Assembly: GCF_014898055.3 (NCBI RefSeq)
Contig: NW_023603184.1
Coordinates: forward strand, 30,110,808-30,174,807
Reading direction: 5' to 3'
Source: Talpa occidentalis
Lineage: Eukaryota > Chordata > Mammalia > Eulipotyphla > Talpidae
DNA: 64,000 nucleotides
Position numbers and translations under genes: made by a program. Below are positions 1-11,381 of the stretch, piece by piece. Every line of letters begins with the position of its first letter. The first letter of the stretch is position 1. Under the pieces are notes generated by a model. The model saw only the letters and a list, made by a program, of their open reading frames with translations. It had not been told where the DNA came from and ran no database searches.

Positions 1-397
1 ACTTCTCCCAAAAAGATATACAAATGTCCTATAACCTCATGAAAAGATACTCAACATCATTAGCCATTAGGGGAATGCAAACCACAATGAAATACCACTT
101 CATACCCACTAGGATGGCTGTCACACAGTAATTAGAGTTGGAGAGGATATTGAAACATTGGATCCCTCAAACACTGCTGGTGGTTGGTATCATAATTGCA
201 ACAATTTTGGAAAATAGTCTGGCAATTCTTCAAAGGTTGAACATATGACCCAGCAATCCTATTGCTAGGTATAAACCCACTGAAAATGAAAACTTATCCA
301 ACATAAAAACTTGTGTGAATGTTCATAACAGCATTAGTCAAATGGATAAGAAGTACAAACAACCTAAAGATTCATCAGCATGAATAAACAAAATATG
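1..397 (+). mobile_element. Old L1 LINE, end of ORF2, first part
   Basis: The text follows the mammalian L1 ORF2 C-terminal region: mapping phrases such as AAACCACAATGAAATACC, a GGATGGCTGT block and a CCCAGCAATCC block occur in consensus order. The frame is broken by many stops, so this is a dead copy. It starts before the window edge and is interrupted at about 397 by an LTR; the same L1 resumes at 876. It looks like an old L1M-type copy, judged by divergence. Confidence 0.85.
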
Positions 398-875
398 TGT
401 GGGGGCTCAAAAAGAAAATCATCCCATACCCCCTGGGTTCTTCTAGGCTGGCAAATAATCAAACAAGTAGCAGACAGATTGGAAAGAGAAAAAATTGAAA
501 CGTTTAATAATAACATTTATACCTCCTGTACACATGGGAGTGACTCACTCACATGACTTCAGAATCTTCTTAAATAGCTTAGGTAAGTCTAGGGAGGTTA
601 GGGGAAGAAAGGGAAAGGTTAGTTAGGTAGTTTACCAAGGAAGGAAAAATAGACAAAAGTATGCAGATGAAGTTCTGCCTTCTCCATTGAAAAGAGGTAA
701 GGAAAAAAGTCTTTTTGGAAGAAGCCCTAACAGAAAAAAGTTTACATATAGGTATCCTTTTCAAAAACTACCTCCACCCTGCTTTCTGAGCTCCTCCCAT
801 TAAATTAGCCTTTTGCCAAAAGGACATTTTCAGGTGGCATATTTGTTGCTCCCTTACCTGTGCGTTAGCCAAACA
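398..875 (-). mobile_element. Solo LTR (ERV, minus orientation) inside L1
   Basis: This 478 bp block separates two halves of one L1. It begins TGTGGGGGCTC and ends GCCAAACA on the plus strand, so both ends fit the TG...CA rule. Read on the minus strand it has LTR order: a long U3, a TATAAA-like box and ATTAAA near plus positions 500-520, then about 100 bp of R/U5 ending CCCCCACA. No matching target-site duplication is visible, and about a dozen bases of L1 appear missing at the junction. The ERV class is not settled. It has no coding capacity. Confidence 0.65.
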
Positions 876-1160
876 ATGGAATAGTATTTTGTGATGAAAA
901 GAACCTCAACAATTTTATGCTAAGTGAAGGAAACCAGTTCTAAAGGACCACATATGATTCCATTTATATGAATGGTCCGTAATAGGCAAATCTAGAAAGA
1001 TGGAAAGTCCATTAGTGGTTGTCTAGGGCTGGCCAGTGGAGGGAATGAGAATGGGAAGTGACTGCTACTGAGTAATGGGTTTCTTTTTGTGGTGATGAGA
1101 ATGTTCTAAACTTAGATTGTAGTAAATGTTACATAATTTTGTGACTAACGCAGTAAAGCC
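876..1160 (+). mobile_element. Old L1 LINE, 3' end, second part
   Basis: Continuation of the L1 cut by the LTR: CAATGGAATAGTATTTTGTG and the ATGATTCCATTTATATGAA region are typical of the last part of ORF2, followed by 3' UTR (a GTGGTGATGAGAATGTTCTAAA block). It ends near a SINE poly(T). No intact reading frame. Confidence 0.85.
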
Positions 1161-1178
1161 ATTGAAATATGCACTTTA

Positions 1179-1493
1179 TTTTTTTTAATTTTTAAATTTT
1201 TTTTAATTTTTAAATTTTTTTTTAAGATTTATTTATTTATTTATACAAGCACTGGGTACAGTCAGAAGCGCAGGAGGGTGAGAGAATTCGCCAGAGCCAG
1301 AGCGGGGAGCAGAGCAGGCAGAAGGACCGAAGTACACTGCTGAGGGGAGCAGTGGGCATGGCAGGAATGGTCTGCGTGCCATGTGGGACCCTCCTCCGGT
1401 GGCTGGGGAGCAGCTGGGGATCGAACCAGCGCTGCAGAGGCCGCGGGCAGCTTCGCAACCCAGCCCTCAACCGCTGTGCCACTGGGGAGGCCC
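1179..1493 (-). mobile_element. tRNA-derived T+ SINE, younger type
   Basis: Minus-strand copy of the window's dominant SINE. The head lies at 1493 (GGGCCTCCCCAGTGGCACAG in sense) and the body and (TTTA)n tail lie to the left. The B box is readable in reverse near 1418 (GGGGATCGAACC). The tail is unusual, with two T8-AATTTTTAAA units between 1178 and 1215. I see no convincing target-site duplication. It sits head-to-head with the next SINE, 99 bp away. Confidence 0.9.
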
Positions 1494-1592
1494 AACGGCA
1501 CATCTTCTTGATCCATACCTAAACATTTTTAAAAGTGGAGAAATTGTAGCCACAATGAGGTGATAAAAACCCCTATTAAGACTTATGAAGAG

Positions 1593-1890
1593 GGCCTCCC
1601 TGGTGGTGCAGGCGTTTGAGCGTCGCACTATGAAGCTCTCTGCAGCCTCTGCAGCTCGCGTTGGATCCCTGTTGGCTGGGGAGAATCCCACTTGGCGAAG
1701 CAGACTTCTTCTGTCTCACCTGCTGCTGCCCTCAGCAATGTATTTCGTCAGTCTGCCTGTTCTATTCCCTGCTCTGTCTCTGGTGAATCCTCTCACCCTT
1801 CTGCGCATCTGGCCTGTACCCCGGTTCTTGTATAAATAAATAAATCTAAAAATAAAATAAAAAATAAAGTTAAAAATAAAAATAAAAAAA
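1593..1890 (+). mobile_element. T+ SINE with perfect duplication
   Basis: Plus-strand SINE from GGCCTCCCTGG to the A-rich tail, with intermediate diagnostic bases. Perfect 15 bp target-site duplications AAGACTTATGAAGAG flank it at 1578-1592 and 1891-1905. The tail carries several AATAAA motifs followed by a long A-rich run. The tRNA-like head is diverged, so pol III activity is doubtful. Confidence 0.95.
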
Positions 1891-1905
1891 AAGACTTATG
1901 AAGAG

Positions 1906-2764
1906 CCTTTAAAAAACTCCTTCCATGGTTTTTATTAGAGAGCCTCAATTGACTACTCGAGGGGTCTCCCTATGCAAAACATAAATAAGGGGGTTTCCCT
2001 GACTGGTTCCATATTGTTAAATGTTTTCCCACCCCACCCCATCCGCAGCTTCTGAATGAAGCATCCTCCATCCTCATAGCTTGAAAGAGGATGTGAGCCA
2101 TTCCATAGACGACTGTCTTCTTGCACAATCCCTCGTGTTTCCTCTATGTACCAGGTTTCCAGCTGTGTTCTGGGAATATCATATCACACACTATTAAGCT
2201 GCATATCTATGCTAAGCATATAAGACAATGAGTAACAGGGAAATTTTTTTTTGTTTTGTTTCATTTTTTAGTTATGCACTTAATCCATCTGATGTATTTC
2301 AAAAGGTGCAATACTTTTTTTCATTTATCAGTGAAAGAAGTTAGAAATTACTTAAAAAAATCCCCTTGAAAGTCACAGTCACATATGTGGTACATTCTAA
2401 TAAAGAGGAGGGGCAACACAGGTTCCATGTACTTTCAGGAGTTTCATCAAATATGGGACCTACTCACGGGTGGAGAAAATAGACAACTTTCAAAAAGAAG
2501 TATGTTATTAAATGAGGCATATTATTCCACTCTTCCCTAAAAGAACCAGGTGCAGAACATGCTTTGTAAACGAGATCATGTGGAATCAACCCATCCCTCT
2601 CCCCATTACAGGCTATCCCATAGTTAATGATTTAAAAAATATGACTAAATAAAACAAACCCCTCAACACTCCCCTCTCCATCTCTAGGGAGAAAACTAGA
2701 TAGCCCAGATTACTCTCAAGAGCAGAACCCGGGAGCAGCTTCAACAATCCAAATCACCTTGTTA
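1906..2764. other. Unassigned noncoding sequence
   Basis: No gene, RNA or recognisable repeat. Part of the right end could be further CDC42 3' UTR of the neighbouring retrocopy, but I cannot fix that boundary by eye. Confidence 0.5.
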
Positions 2765-3640
2765 GAGTCATCAGAGGCAGGCCTTGCTTTTAAAAACAAC
2801 AAAAAACATTCTTTAAAAACAAAAAAATGAGTACTGATTCCTTTTCTGAAAATATACAATTACTCAAAATTTACTAGTATTGAGAGAGGTTGGGGCCATA
2901 CTTATGGACCCTTGACACACAGATGCATGTGGGTAGGTAAAAGGTTTATCATTATTGCAAAACTGAATTTTAATTTTTAATCTTTAGTTTGATTTAAACA
3001 TTGCTTTTAGCACGATGCCAACACCAGCTGGGCAGAGAGGGCTCTAGAGAGGTGTTCATAGTAGCACACACCTGCAGCTCTTCTTGGACTCTGGAGCCAG
3101 TATTACTTCATCAAATATATTCTTTATACTTTTCTGTGTGAGTGCAGATTGCTTCACATACTTGACAGCCTTCAGGTCACAGCCCAGCTTTTCAGTAATC
3201 TCCGAAGTGATAGGCTTCTGCTTGTTCTTGGCAGGTTTCTCAAGAGAAGTGGGGTCATCTCTGAGATCAATTTGGGTACCCACCCAGCTAGAAAGGAGTT
3301 TTTGAAGGGTGGTGAGTTATCTCAGGCATTCACTTGTCTTTCACATTTTCAAATGTGGATGGAGAGACCACTGAAAAACACACTAGAAATACATCTGACT
3401 GTGGATAACTCTGTGGTCATAATCTATCATAATCCTCTTGCCCTGCAGTATCAAAAAGTCCCAAAGTAAGTGGCTCTCCACCCATCTTAACTGTGGTTGC
3501 ATTGTTGTCAAAAACAGTTGGTACATACTCGGATGGAAATTGTTTGTTGTGTAGGATATCAGGAGACATATTGTACCAAAAACACCATCACCCACAACAA
3601 CATGCTTAATTGTCTGCATTGCTGAGACAGTTTTGTATCC
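2765..3640 (-). pseudogene. CDC42P: CDC42 processed pseudogene
   Basis: An intronless, broken copy of the mRNA for CDC42, the Rho-family GTPase that controls actin and cell polarity. On the minus strand the start codon is at 3619; the first 20 or so residues match the CDC42 N-terminus (MQTIK-VVVGDG). The P-loop reads GDGVFGTIC, so the conserved phosphate-binding lysine is lost. A frameshift follows in the switch I region. Between about 3380 and 3285 the [12 protein letters not shown] block is recognisable, with internal stops after it. From 3283 to 3056 a second open segment holds [10 protein letters not shown], the AKNKQKPIT motif, SALTQK, and a C-terminus ending CVLL, the CaaX box of the widely expressed isoform. 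The stop is at 3056-3058. A CDC42-like 3' UTR (for example AAAGCAATGTTTAAATC) continues to at least 2765. It cannot encode a working GTPase. Confidence 0.92.
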
Positions 3641-3938
3641 ATCTTAAATATAATGCAAAATCAATGATAACATTAACTTCTGTGTCAGGGCATTTTTTGA
3701 TTGAGCTTTATTATTTATGAATTATATCTCAATATAGATGTTTAAAAAATAAACACCTAAGAATTCAAAGAATACCAATTATGTGAAATGCAGTTATCAA
3801 AATATAAAAAACAAACATGAATAGTAATATATTACGTACCTTATTAACACATTAAATTATAAGTTGTAGAAGCAAATCTGTTAACTACCGTAATTTTGAA
3901 ATGGCAGTGAGTGAGATATCAGCTACAAATGTAAAAAC
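3641..3938. other. AT-rich unassigned spacer
   Basis: AT-rich sequence with no gene or repeat that I recognise. It may include the pseudogene's flank. Confidence 0.5.
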
Positions 3939-3946
3939 AATAAGAA

Positions 3947-4249
3947 GGGCCTCCCTGGTGGCACAGTGGCTAAAGTCCCAGTATTATCAAGCTATCACCA
4001 GCCACTGTGGCACGAGTTTGATCCCCGGCCGGCCAGGGAGCTAACCCACTTGAGGCACTTGAGGCACTTGAGGCAGCAGACCTCTCCTGTCTCACCAGCT
4101 CCTCCCCTCAGTGGATCTGCCTGTATTTTAGTAGATCTGCCTGTTCTGCTCCCTACTCTGTCTCTGGTGAATCTTCTCACCCCTTCCCCCCTGAACCTTT
4201 GGCCTATACCCCAGTTCTTCTATGCATAATAAAAATAAACCTTTAAAAA
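3947..4249 (+). mobile_element. T+ SINE, older type, with 9 bp triplication
   Basis: Older-type copy (CCCCAGTTCTTCTATGCATAA before the tail). Short target-site duplications AATAAGAA are seen at 3939-3946 and 4250-4257. At 4049-4075 a 9 bp unit CTTGAGGCA is present three times in tandem where other copies have one related stretch, so slippage or local duplication happened in this copy. Confidence 0.93.
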
Positions 4250-4257
4250 AATAAGAA

Positions 4258-4655
4258 AATCTTTGATTACTATGGGCAAAAAGTTGTAAGCACTGCTAAA
4301 GCTGTGTGGTTTTCTCGTCTACATTAATAACTGAGGGACTCTATGACCAATTTAAACCTACAAATGGGAAGAGGTGAAAGATAAGAGAGAAATGCAGAAG
4401 ATCCTGAAAAAAATACTAAATTTCAATTAGAGGTCACTGAAATTTGTGCTGTAATTTTTTTCCCTGGCAAATTCATGGACACACTGAATTTCGTCTCTAG
4501 ACCCTTCATTGGGGGAGGTTGGTCCGTCCAGGGAGAGTTAGTGAGAGAGCTAATTTACAATCCATGTCTCCTGATTTGCTTTAGTTTTCTATTTAGTTAT
4601 TTTTTTTCTCTTTTAAAAAAGGGCATCAGGTAAAAAGGATGAGTTTTATTTAAAT
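4258..4655. other. Unassigned noncoding sequence
   Basis: Nothing recognisable; no sustained open frame. Confidence 0.5.
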
Positions 4656-4666
4656 TGCAAGATTGA

Positions 4667-4790
4667 GGGCCTCCCTTGGTGGCGCAGCGGTTGAGCGCTG
4701 GGTTGCGAGGTTGCCCGCAGCCTCTGTAGTGCCGGTTCGATCCCCGGCCACCGGCGAGCGTCCCACAAAAAAATAGATAAATAAATAAAC
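4667..4790 (+). mobile_element. Short 124 bp form of the T+ SINE
   Basis: The tRNA-like head is complete: A box TGGCGCAGCGG and B box GGTTCGATCCC are both perfect. After CGTCCCACA the sequence jumps straight to an A-run and a TAAATAAATAAA tail, so the roughly 150 bp body seen in other copies is absent. Perfect 11 bp duplications TGCAAGATTGA flank it at 4656-4666 and 4791-4801. It is therefore either a short source subtype that retroposed as such or an internal deletion after insertion. Confidence 0.93.
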
Positions 4791-4801
4791 TGCAAGATTG
4801 A

Positions 4802-6409
4802 ATCAATTTGGAAAAAAAAGATTGTTATGTGGGAGTTTCTAAAGAAAAAAGAATTTTGACTGACCCTTCCCTTCCTACTCTATTCCTGTGTCACCCCCAC
4901 CACCCCACCTTCCATACAACCTCCACCCCATACATCTCTCCATCACCAAATGAATTTATAATGCTTCTCCCTATCAGTGGAAGACACTGATTTAGAGAAA
5001 TAGTTGTTGTTTGGAGCTGTAGTAGAAATGTAGATTTTGAAGTTTTCTCAAAGGGAATATTTTCAGTAATTTGCAAAGTTAGAAGTATTTGGAAACAGGA
5101 TGGGATAACTGAGTTGAAACCAATGATTATGGATTTTGCAGAAATTTAGTCATTTTTTTTGTTCAGATGGGAGCTTACCAGGACATGTCCTCTTTAAAGA
5201 TAGTTGCTGATACACATGTCACTAAACGGAGGAAAACAGAGACAATCAAGTTGTTTGTCTCCATTATCTTGAGACATCAACAAGTATCAGATGATTACAA
5301 TACAGGTACCCACACATAGAGTAAATAATTTTTAAAATGAGAATGGTATGTATGGCATTCCTGCCACTGTTTGAAAGCTGAGACAAGAATGTTTCTGGGC
5401 AACATCTGAACTTTGCCTTATTTCTAGATCAGTTCCATATTATAATAAAGTACAGCCCAATAGTAGAACAGGGGTGGTGGTTTGGGTTGGGCACTGAGAC
5501 TGGTGGCTACTTCAGTACTGGAATTTACAAGGTTGGACAAACCATGATCATAGTTTCTGAATTAAAGAAAGAGGATGTGTTTGACCATGGAGTTTTATAA
5601 TTATTTCTGTCAAATAAACAATATAGATTTTATGGGCAATATATTTTGTATACCAAAACACTAAAATCAAAAAGGACAGAATATTTAAAATGGACATTAT
5701 CTGGAAAACCCAGGTTAAAAACGATTGTCATACTTACAGATTTTAGGCCATCTTATGGATGTCCCATATCAAGAGAATTAGGGACTCAGGAAGGAACAGA
5801 TTTAATACCATCAGTCAGAATTCTAAACCAAAGCAAGGTCATGAGCTCAGAACCCAGCAATTGAGGTCCAGATATCCAGGTACACACTCAGAGCAAAGGT
5901 CAGGGAAAGCCACTAATCAGAAGCCAACAAAAAAGAGGCAACCAGATCAACTCAAAGACCTGGGGGATGAAGATAGGTAGCCAAACACTCAGGGCAATGC
6001 TTCTGGAATGAGAGCGCCCCAGGACTGATGGAGTAGTACAAAAAGGCAAAGCAGAAGACATGAGGTTCAGTAATGGAGCAGTGGAATGGGTCCTGCCTCA
6101 AATCTACAGATTTGCTGATTCTGATTGGGACAGAACTTAATCCCTGCATGGCCAACCTGAACCTGCAAGTGGGAGAAGAGGAGACATGGGGCAGAAATTG
6201 GAGAGTTGAGGAGGAAATGGAGGTGGAGTATCAGCTGCTTCCGGTGAGCAAAATCCTGACAAATTATATCTATGTATCTATCTGTAGTTAAATAAAGATC
6301 ATATTAATAGCAACAATAACAATAAAAGTTAATGCTTTTATAGCAGTTCTGTCTTACTATGGTTAGCACTTTAAATGTTAATTTTTTAATCTTTAGATCA
6401 TGCCTATTA
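4802..6409. other. Unassigned noncoding sequence
   Basis: Unique-looking sequence with no gene. Small open frames around 5646-6290 show no family motif and have no supporting neighbours. Confidence 0.5.
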
Positions 6410-6414
6410 AGTGT

Positions 6415-6550
6415 TACTATTGTTATGTGCATTGTGCAAAAGAGAAACTGAGGCACAGAAAAGTTAAAGTGATTTGCCTAAAGTTAAAGTGATTTGCCTA
6501 AAGTCATGAAATTAGTGAGTATTAGAGGTAAGCACTGGCTTCAATCTTCC
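6415..6550 (-). repeat. MIR fragment with 20 bp tandem duplication
   Basis: Reverse-strand MIR phrases (GAAACTGAGGCACAGAAAAG and a GATTTGCCTAAAGTCA block) are clear. Positions 6461-6480 and 6481-6500 are exact tandem copies of one 20 bp unit, a local duplication inside the MIR. Confidence 0.8.
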
Positions 6551-6577
6551 TCACTATTCCCTAGCTCTTTTGGTATT

Positions 6578-6642
6578 TGTGTGTGTGTGTGCATGTGTAT
6601 GTCTAAATATTTGTGTATATATATATATATGCACATATATGT
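6578..6642. repeat. GT and AT microsatellites
   Basis: A (GT)n run at 6578-6600 is followed after a short gap by (TA)n and an imperfect CATATATGTATA stretch. Confidence 0.9.
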
Positions 6643-9600
6643 ATAGATGCAGTGGTGTCTTAGTGCTTGTTTGAATTGGGTTACAAGAGCCAAGTGTTCA
6701 TATCCCTTCCTAATTCCACATTAAGTGGCATCATATTGGTAGCTTGAAGTTTGGCCAAGGTGGAATTATTTACATCATGGAAATTGGCAAAGACTATAAA
6801 TCAGAGCTTTAATTATTTGAAGGGCTGGCTCATCAACACACCACTTAGTATACACATTGCATAGATACACTTATTATATGGCATATGTAACCAAAAAGAT
6901 AAAGGCACATTATAAGCCAAAAATATAGTAAAAATCCCCAAATATAGAACAAAGTTTAAGAATACTAAGTATGATAGTGTAATAACTTATTTTAATTCCC
7001 CTGATGCCCAGCCTATACTGGTTAAAAGAACAAGATACTTTAGAAAATACTTGCTATAAAATATTAAATTAAATTTCAGTATTGAAAAAAAGTCTTTATA
7101 TTTCTCTGTGGACCCAGTATAACAGGTCTCTATCAGTCCTAGATCTGTTGTATTGCTAAATGGAAACTGGTGATTAAAAAACAACCCTGACATACACTGT
7201 CATTGTTTTGTTTTTCAGCTAGACCCATAATGGTCAGTAGTGAAAAAGACACATTGCATTGCCTATTTATGACCTTTGATGAAATGTACCTATTGGTTGT
7301 TGTGAATTTTAACATGAAATTCTTTGCTTGGGATCTATACAACTTGGTTGTTTAACGTAATAAAATCCTCTTGATATGGATTAAATTCCTTTGCTTATTA
7401 CTTATTATTGTTCATATGTCATGAAATGGAATTGTAAGCATTTTGGTAAGTGGGCTGAATGACCTCTAAATTTTACTCTAGCCTCTCAGAGGGAACCCCA
7501 TTATATATAGTAGTCTGATTTCATGTCTTCCTACAATAAAACCAAACTGGAAGAGATATTCTTGCTATCTCATACAACATGACACTAGTGGGCATCTCGC
7601 CCCGTGTCCTTGAATTCTTCTGCCTGAGTGAGTGTCACAGAGTGTGTGGAGGTGGGCACACTGGCCAGAGACATGAGGACATGAGCAGACTCTGTACTGA
7701 TGGTCCAGGTACAACAGGATGGAGTCAGTAGGTAACAATAGTACGCAGGACTGGATCCTTTTTTGTCTTAGTAAAACAAAACTTGTTAACCCTTCTCAAC
7801 CTCATCTTCTCCTAATGCCTGGTGTTCTGTATTAAATGAAAATGTTTGTTGGGTGGACTGGTCATCTGAACAGATTCTGAGCACAGTCATTACTTGTAAT
7901 CATGCTGAGAGGCAATGGAGACTGTATGACTGCCCTCTGGGGCTATGACTGCAAGTCTTCATCTCAAAGGACAGAGCTGAACATAACTGGCTTATTATTA
8001 TTATTTCAAGTTTGCATAAATAAAAAAGCATCGTTATGCATGAGTTGGAGGAAAGCAAAGCTCAAAGTAAATGTATTCATGTATTTCATAAACATTCATG
8101 TGTTTCATAAATAGTCAAGGAATCAAATAAAAATAAAACAGCACAACTTGATAGAAACATTATGCTAACTTTTACCCTCACACCAGTTGAAGTGAACTGA
8201 AAAAAAAAAAAAAAACCTTTATTTTCTCATATACTGACTTTAGAATCCTAAAATTATACTGGAATTTCTTCAGGAGACCTAACATGCTACAGCATATCCA
8301 CTTATCTTGATAGATAAAACTATTACAAAATCACTCATGAGACCAGTTGGCTGGTATTTTTTTCTGGCTGTGTTGAACATAATGAATTGATTAAGATTGG
8401 GAGTATCTTATTAGTAATGATGAATACCCCAATTGTGCCATTTTAAGAAAACTAGAGAAGAAAAATAATATTGAAAAAAGAAATAAGGCAAACAAGAGAT
8501 ACTAGAGGATATAAGGTAACTAAGCAGAGCTTGAGGGAATAGACCCAGCCTGATTTATTCTTGCCGGGATGACGAATGTAACTTATTAACCTTTATATGG
8601 GAAAAATGACCTTGAATCTATTATCTGCTATTATTATATTCCCCTATAAAATAGAAAATGGCATAAAATTCTTGATATCCACATAAATACATGCAAAACT
8701 ATAAAGACTGCTTTTACACACTTTGCATATTCATAGTACAACACTTTTTTAGAATGTCCATTATTTCCCTGCAAAAAGTGGTAGGAAATGTCATGGACTT
8801 GTCTGCCCTCTACTAAAGTATTATTGTCTGAAGTTTAGATATCTTAGCATAGCACAAATACAATTGTCCTAAAAATATATTGTTACCCACCAAAACATGA
8901 ATACCCAACAACTTTTACAGTAAGACCACTTAATACTTAATCATGTGCATTCAACATCTTACCTCAATGACATTACTGGATAATTTCCTTTCATATTTCA
9001 CCCATCATGCATGTTGCATTGAATAGTTAACTCTTCTTGAATAGTTAACAATGATACAGTTTTAAAATGTGTAATTACTAACATTATTTATAATAATTCT
9101 TTTGGGTGCTTCTGCCGTTTAGAATTCTACATTGAAGAGCTTCTAATGTTTTATATATCCCGTTATCTGGATGTGGTGGGTACAGGAAGGCTAAACCAAG
9201 AACAGAGAAATTATATGTGGTGCTTTGAGACATCAAAATGACATTCTGTGCAACTGATTGCAACAGATTTATGCAAAATCATCCTGAAGAGTCATGAATC
9301 CTAGGCCAGTAGAACTGACCTGTTATTTGATAGAAGAAGTGGTGATTTGTGGAAGCTTAGGAAAAGAACAGTCTCTAGGACAAATGGTGGTGGTGTTCAT
9401 CCAAGTGCTCTCCAGGGAAAGAAACCCAGCCAAATGCCTGTGAATATTGCAACTCCAGAAACAAGGACATTCGCTAAGTGAACATAGATTTGGGGGACCA
9501 CTGCCAACAAACATCAGTGTTTCTAGGTCCCTTATAGTGAGTTCCTGTTCTTGGATTGATATGTCAAGTTACGATAACCTGACCGCTTTAAATGCTGAAT

Positions 9601-10230
9601 TATTTTAATGCTCCTGATTTTGATTCCAGGCTCACCAAGCAGCCATGTAATTAGGATCACAAATGTCTACTTTAAAGAGAGGGAAATGGCCTAGCTGTGT
9701 GGCTATGACCTATTGCTGTGATATTCATTTTATTACAAATGAATAAAGTAACTTCTGGCTCTAAGTAGTTTTGGCAGAACAATTTGTTAAAATATTAATT
9801 TTATTCTCTTCTCCCTATATTTTCCTCTTCTCCATATTTCAGAAGGTAGTGACACTTTGTAATTCCTTACCTCCCGATTTTGGCAGTACACAAAGGAACT
9901 TACAGTTAGTGGTTTTTCTCATCTTCTGGATAAGCTAAACTGGTCAGACATTATTGGGTGTCCTAGAGAGAAAGGATCTTAGAGACTTAAGAGATTTCTG
10001 AAGGAGTTTCCCTGAAGCTGGGGAGAAGAAAATGTCAGAGTTTGAGAAGGTGCAAGACCTCACAGGGAAAAGGTTGCACAGGTGCCCAGGGAGGCTGAAT
10101 CCTGGGCACTGAAGATTTCCAACCATAACAAAAGCCAAGGTCATTGTTCACGGGATTACCGGTAGTTCAAACCAGACCAATAGTGCCTTTGCAAAGAGTT
10201 ACTTAGATTGAATTTATTCCAGCCTGCAGG
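6643..10230. other. AT-rich unassigned stretch
   Basis: About 3.6 kb with no gene or repeat I can name. It includes a 17 bp A-run at 8200-8216 that could be the tail of an old retroposed fragment, but no duplication supports this. Small open frames at 7902-8114 and 9323-9514 show no homology that I recognise. Confidence 0.45.
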
Positions 10231-10232
10231 AT

Positions 10233-10234
<2 letters not shown>

Positions 10235-10265
<31 letters not shown>
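10235..10265. repeat. (TG)n microsatellite
   Basis: About 15 uninterrupted TG dinucleotides. Confidence 0.95.
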
Positions 10266-10268
<3 letters not shown>

Positions 10269-10297
10269 GTTAGAGTGGATTTAAAGACCAGAGAGAG

Positions 10298-10545
10298 GGG
10301 GCCTCCCTGTTGGCATAGGGGCTATGCCTCAGCGCTTTCACCACTACACAGAGTTCAATCCCCAGCCAGGGAGGCTGGCCCATATGGTGCAATAGACCTT
10401 TCCTGTCTTGCCCCCTGCTCCCTTCAGTAGTGTATATCAGTAGATCCACCTGTTCTGCTCCCCACTCTGTCTCTGGTGATTCCTCTCACCTACCGCACCG
10501 CTGACCTGTACCCCAGTTCTTCTACATAAAAATTAAGAAAAAAAC
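10298..10545 (+). mobile_element. T+ SINE, older type
   Basis: Starts GGGGCCTCCCTG, ends with CCCCAGTTCTTCTACATAAA and an A-rich tail. The A box is diverged (TTGGCATAGGGG), as is the B box. Flanks CCAGAGAG and CTCAGAAAG could be decayed target-site duplications. Confidence 0.88.
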
Positions 10546-11079
10546 TCAGAAAGTAATATATTTTCTTGTCCATCTGAGAGTTGCTGAGATTGTTGTGCAT
10601 AGCACATCAGTGTCATGAGCTCAACTATTGTGAATTCACACTCAGTCTGCCAGAGAAACAACCCTGTTTACCTTGACCATGTTTCAAGGAACACTTTGGT
10701 GAATTTCTGTAATTTCTACCAAACCTTCAAATGTTTAAATGATCACTTCATACAACCTGTAAAAGTTTACTAAATATAAGTCAGTCAGAAAAATCCTTTT
10801 GCATTAGGATTTATAAACCTGTCTTCCAGGTTTCTGGGAACTTTTCGGGGAATGAGGCTGATGACTAGAATTGGCAGGAGCTCATCATTCAGAATGGATA
10901 CTTCCCTCTAATCCCCTTGTCATTAGCTGCATGTGTCTGGTTCACCAAACCCAGAGCCTCTGACCCAGCCTTTTAAGAGAATGAACCTCCTCTTGACTTC
11001 TAGTGTGGTGAAAGGTAGCTATTGGCTGTGCTATGCTGGGGGGAGGGGATAGAAATCTGGAGATCTAACTGGTTTTATA
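10546..11079. other. Unassigned noncoding sequence
   Basis: No recognisable element or gene. Confidence 0.45.
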
Positions 11080-11095
11080 AAGACTTTCAAACAAT

Positions 11096-11365
11096 TTTTT
11101 TAAAAGATTTACTTATGCATATAAGAACTGGGCTACAGGTGAGAGGTACTGGGGGGCGGTGAGAGGATTCACCAGAGACAGAGTGGGGAACAGAACAGGC
11201 AGACTGACTAAAATACACTGCTGAGGGAGCAGCGGGTGAGACAGGAGAGGTCTGCTGTGCCTTGTGGGTCACCTCCCTGGCCGGGGATCAAACTTGTGCT
11301 GCAGAGGCTGTGGATATAGCTTCACAGTGCTGTGCTTAACCCCTTGCGCTACCAGGGAGGCCCCC
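11096..11365 (-). mobile_element. T+ SINE, older type
   Basis: Minus-strand copy, tail on the left and GGGAGGCC head end on the right. Target-site duplications AAGACTTTCAA(A/G)CAAT lie at 11080-11095 and 11366-11381 with one mismatch. Confidence 0.94.
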
Positions 11366-11381
11366 AAGACTTTCAAGCAAT

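Noticed and set aside
1593..1890. Cetacean or hippopotamus CHR SINE, because of the similar GGGCCTCCCTGGTGGCGCAG head
   Set aside because: The region after the head and the tail differ from CHR elements, and no CHR or Bov copies of the usual form occur in 64 kb.
3056..3619. Functional CDC42 gene
   Set aside because: No introns, frameshifts, internal stops and a lost P-loop lysine.
4049..4075. CRISPR-like repeat
   Set aside because: Three contiguous 9 bp units without spacers in a mammalian SINE are a simple tandem duplication.
8200..8216. Poly(A) tail of a retrocopy
   Set aside because: No target-site duplication or recognisable transcript upstream.
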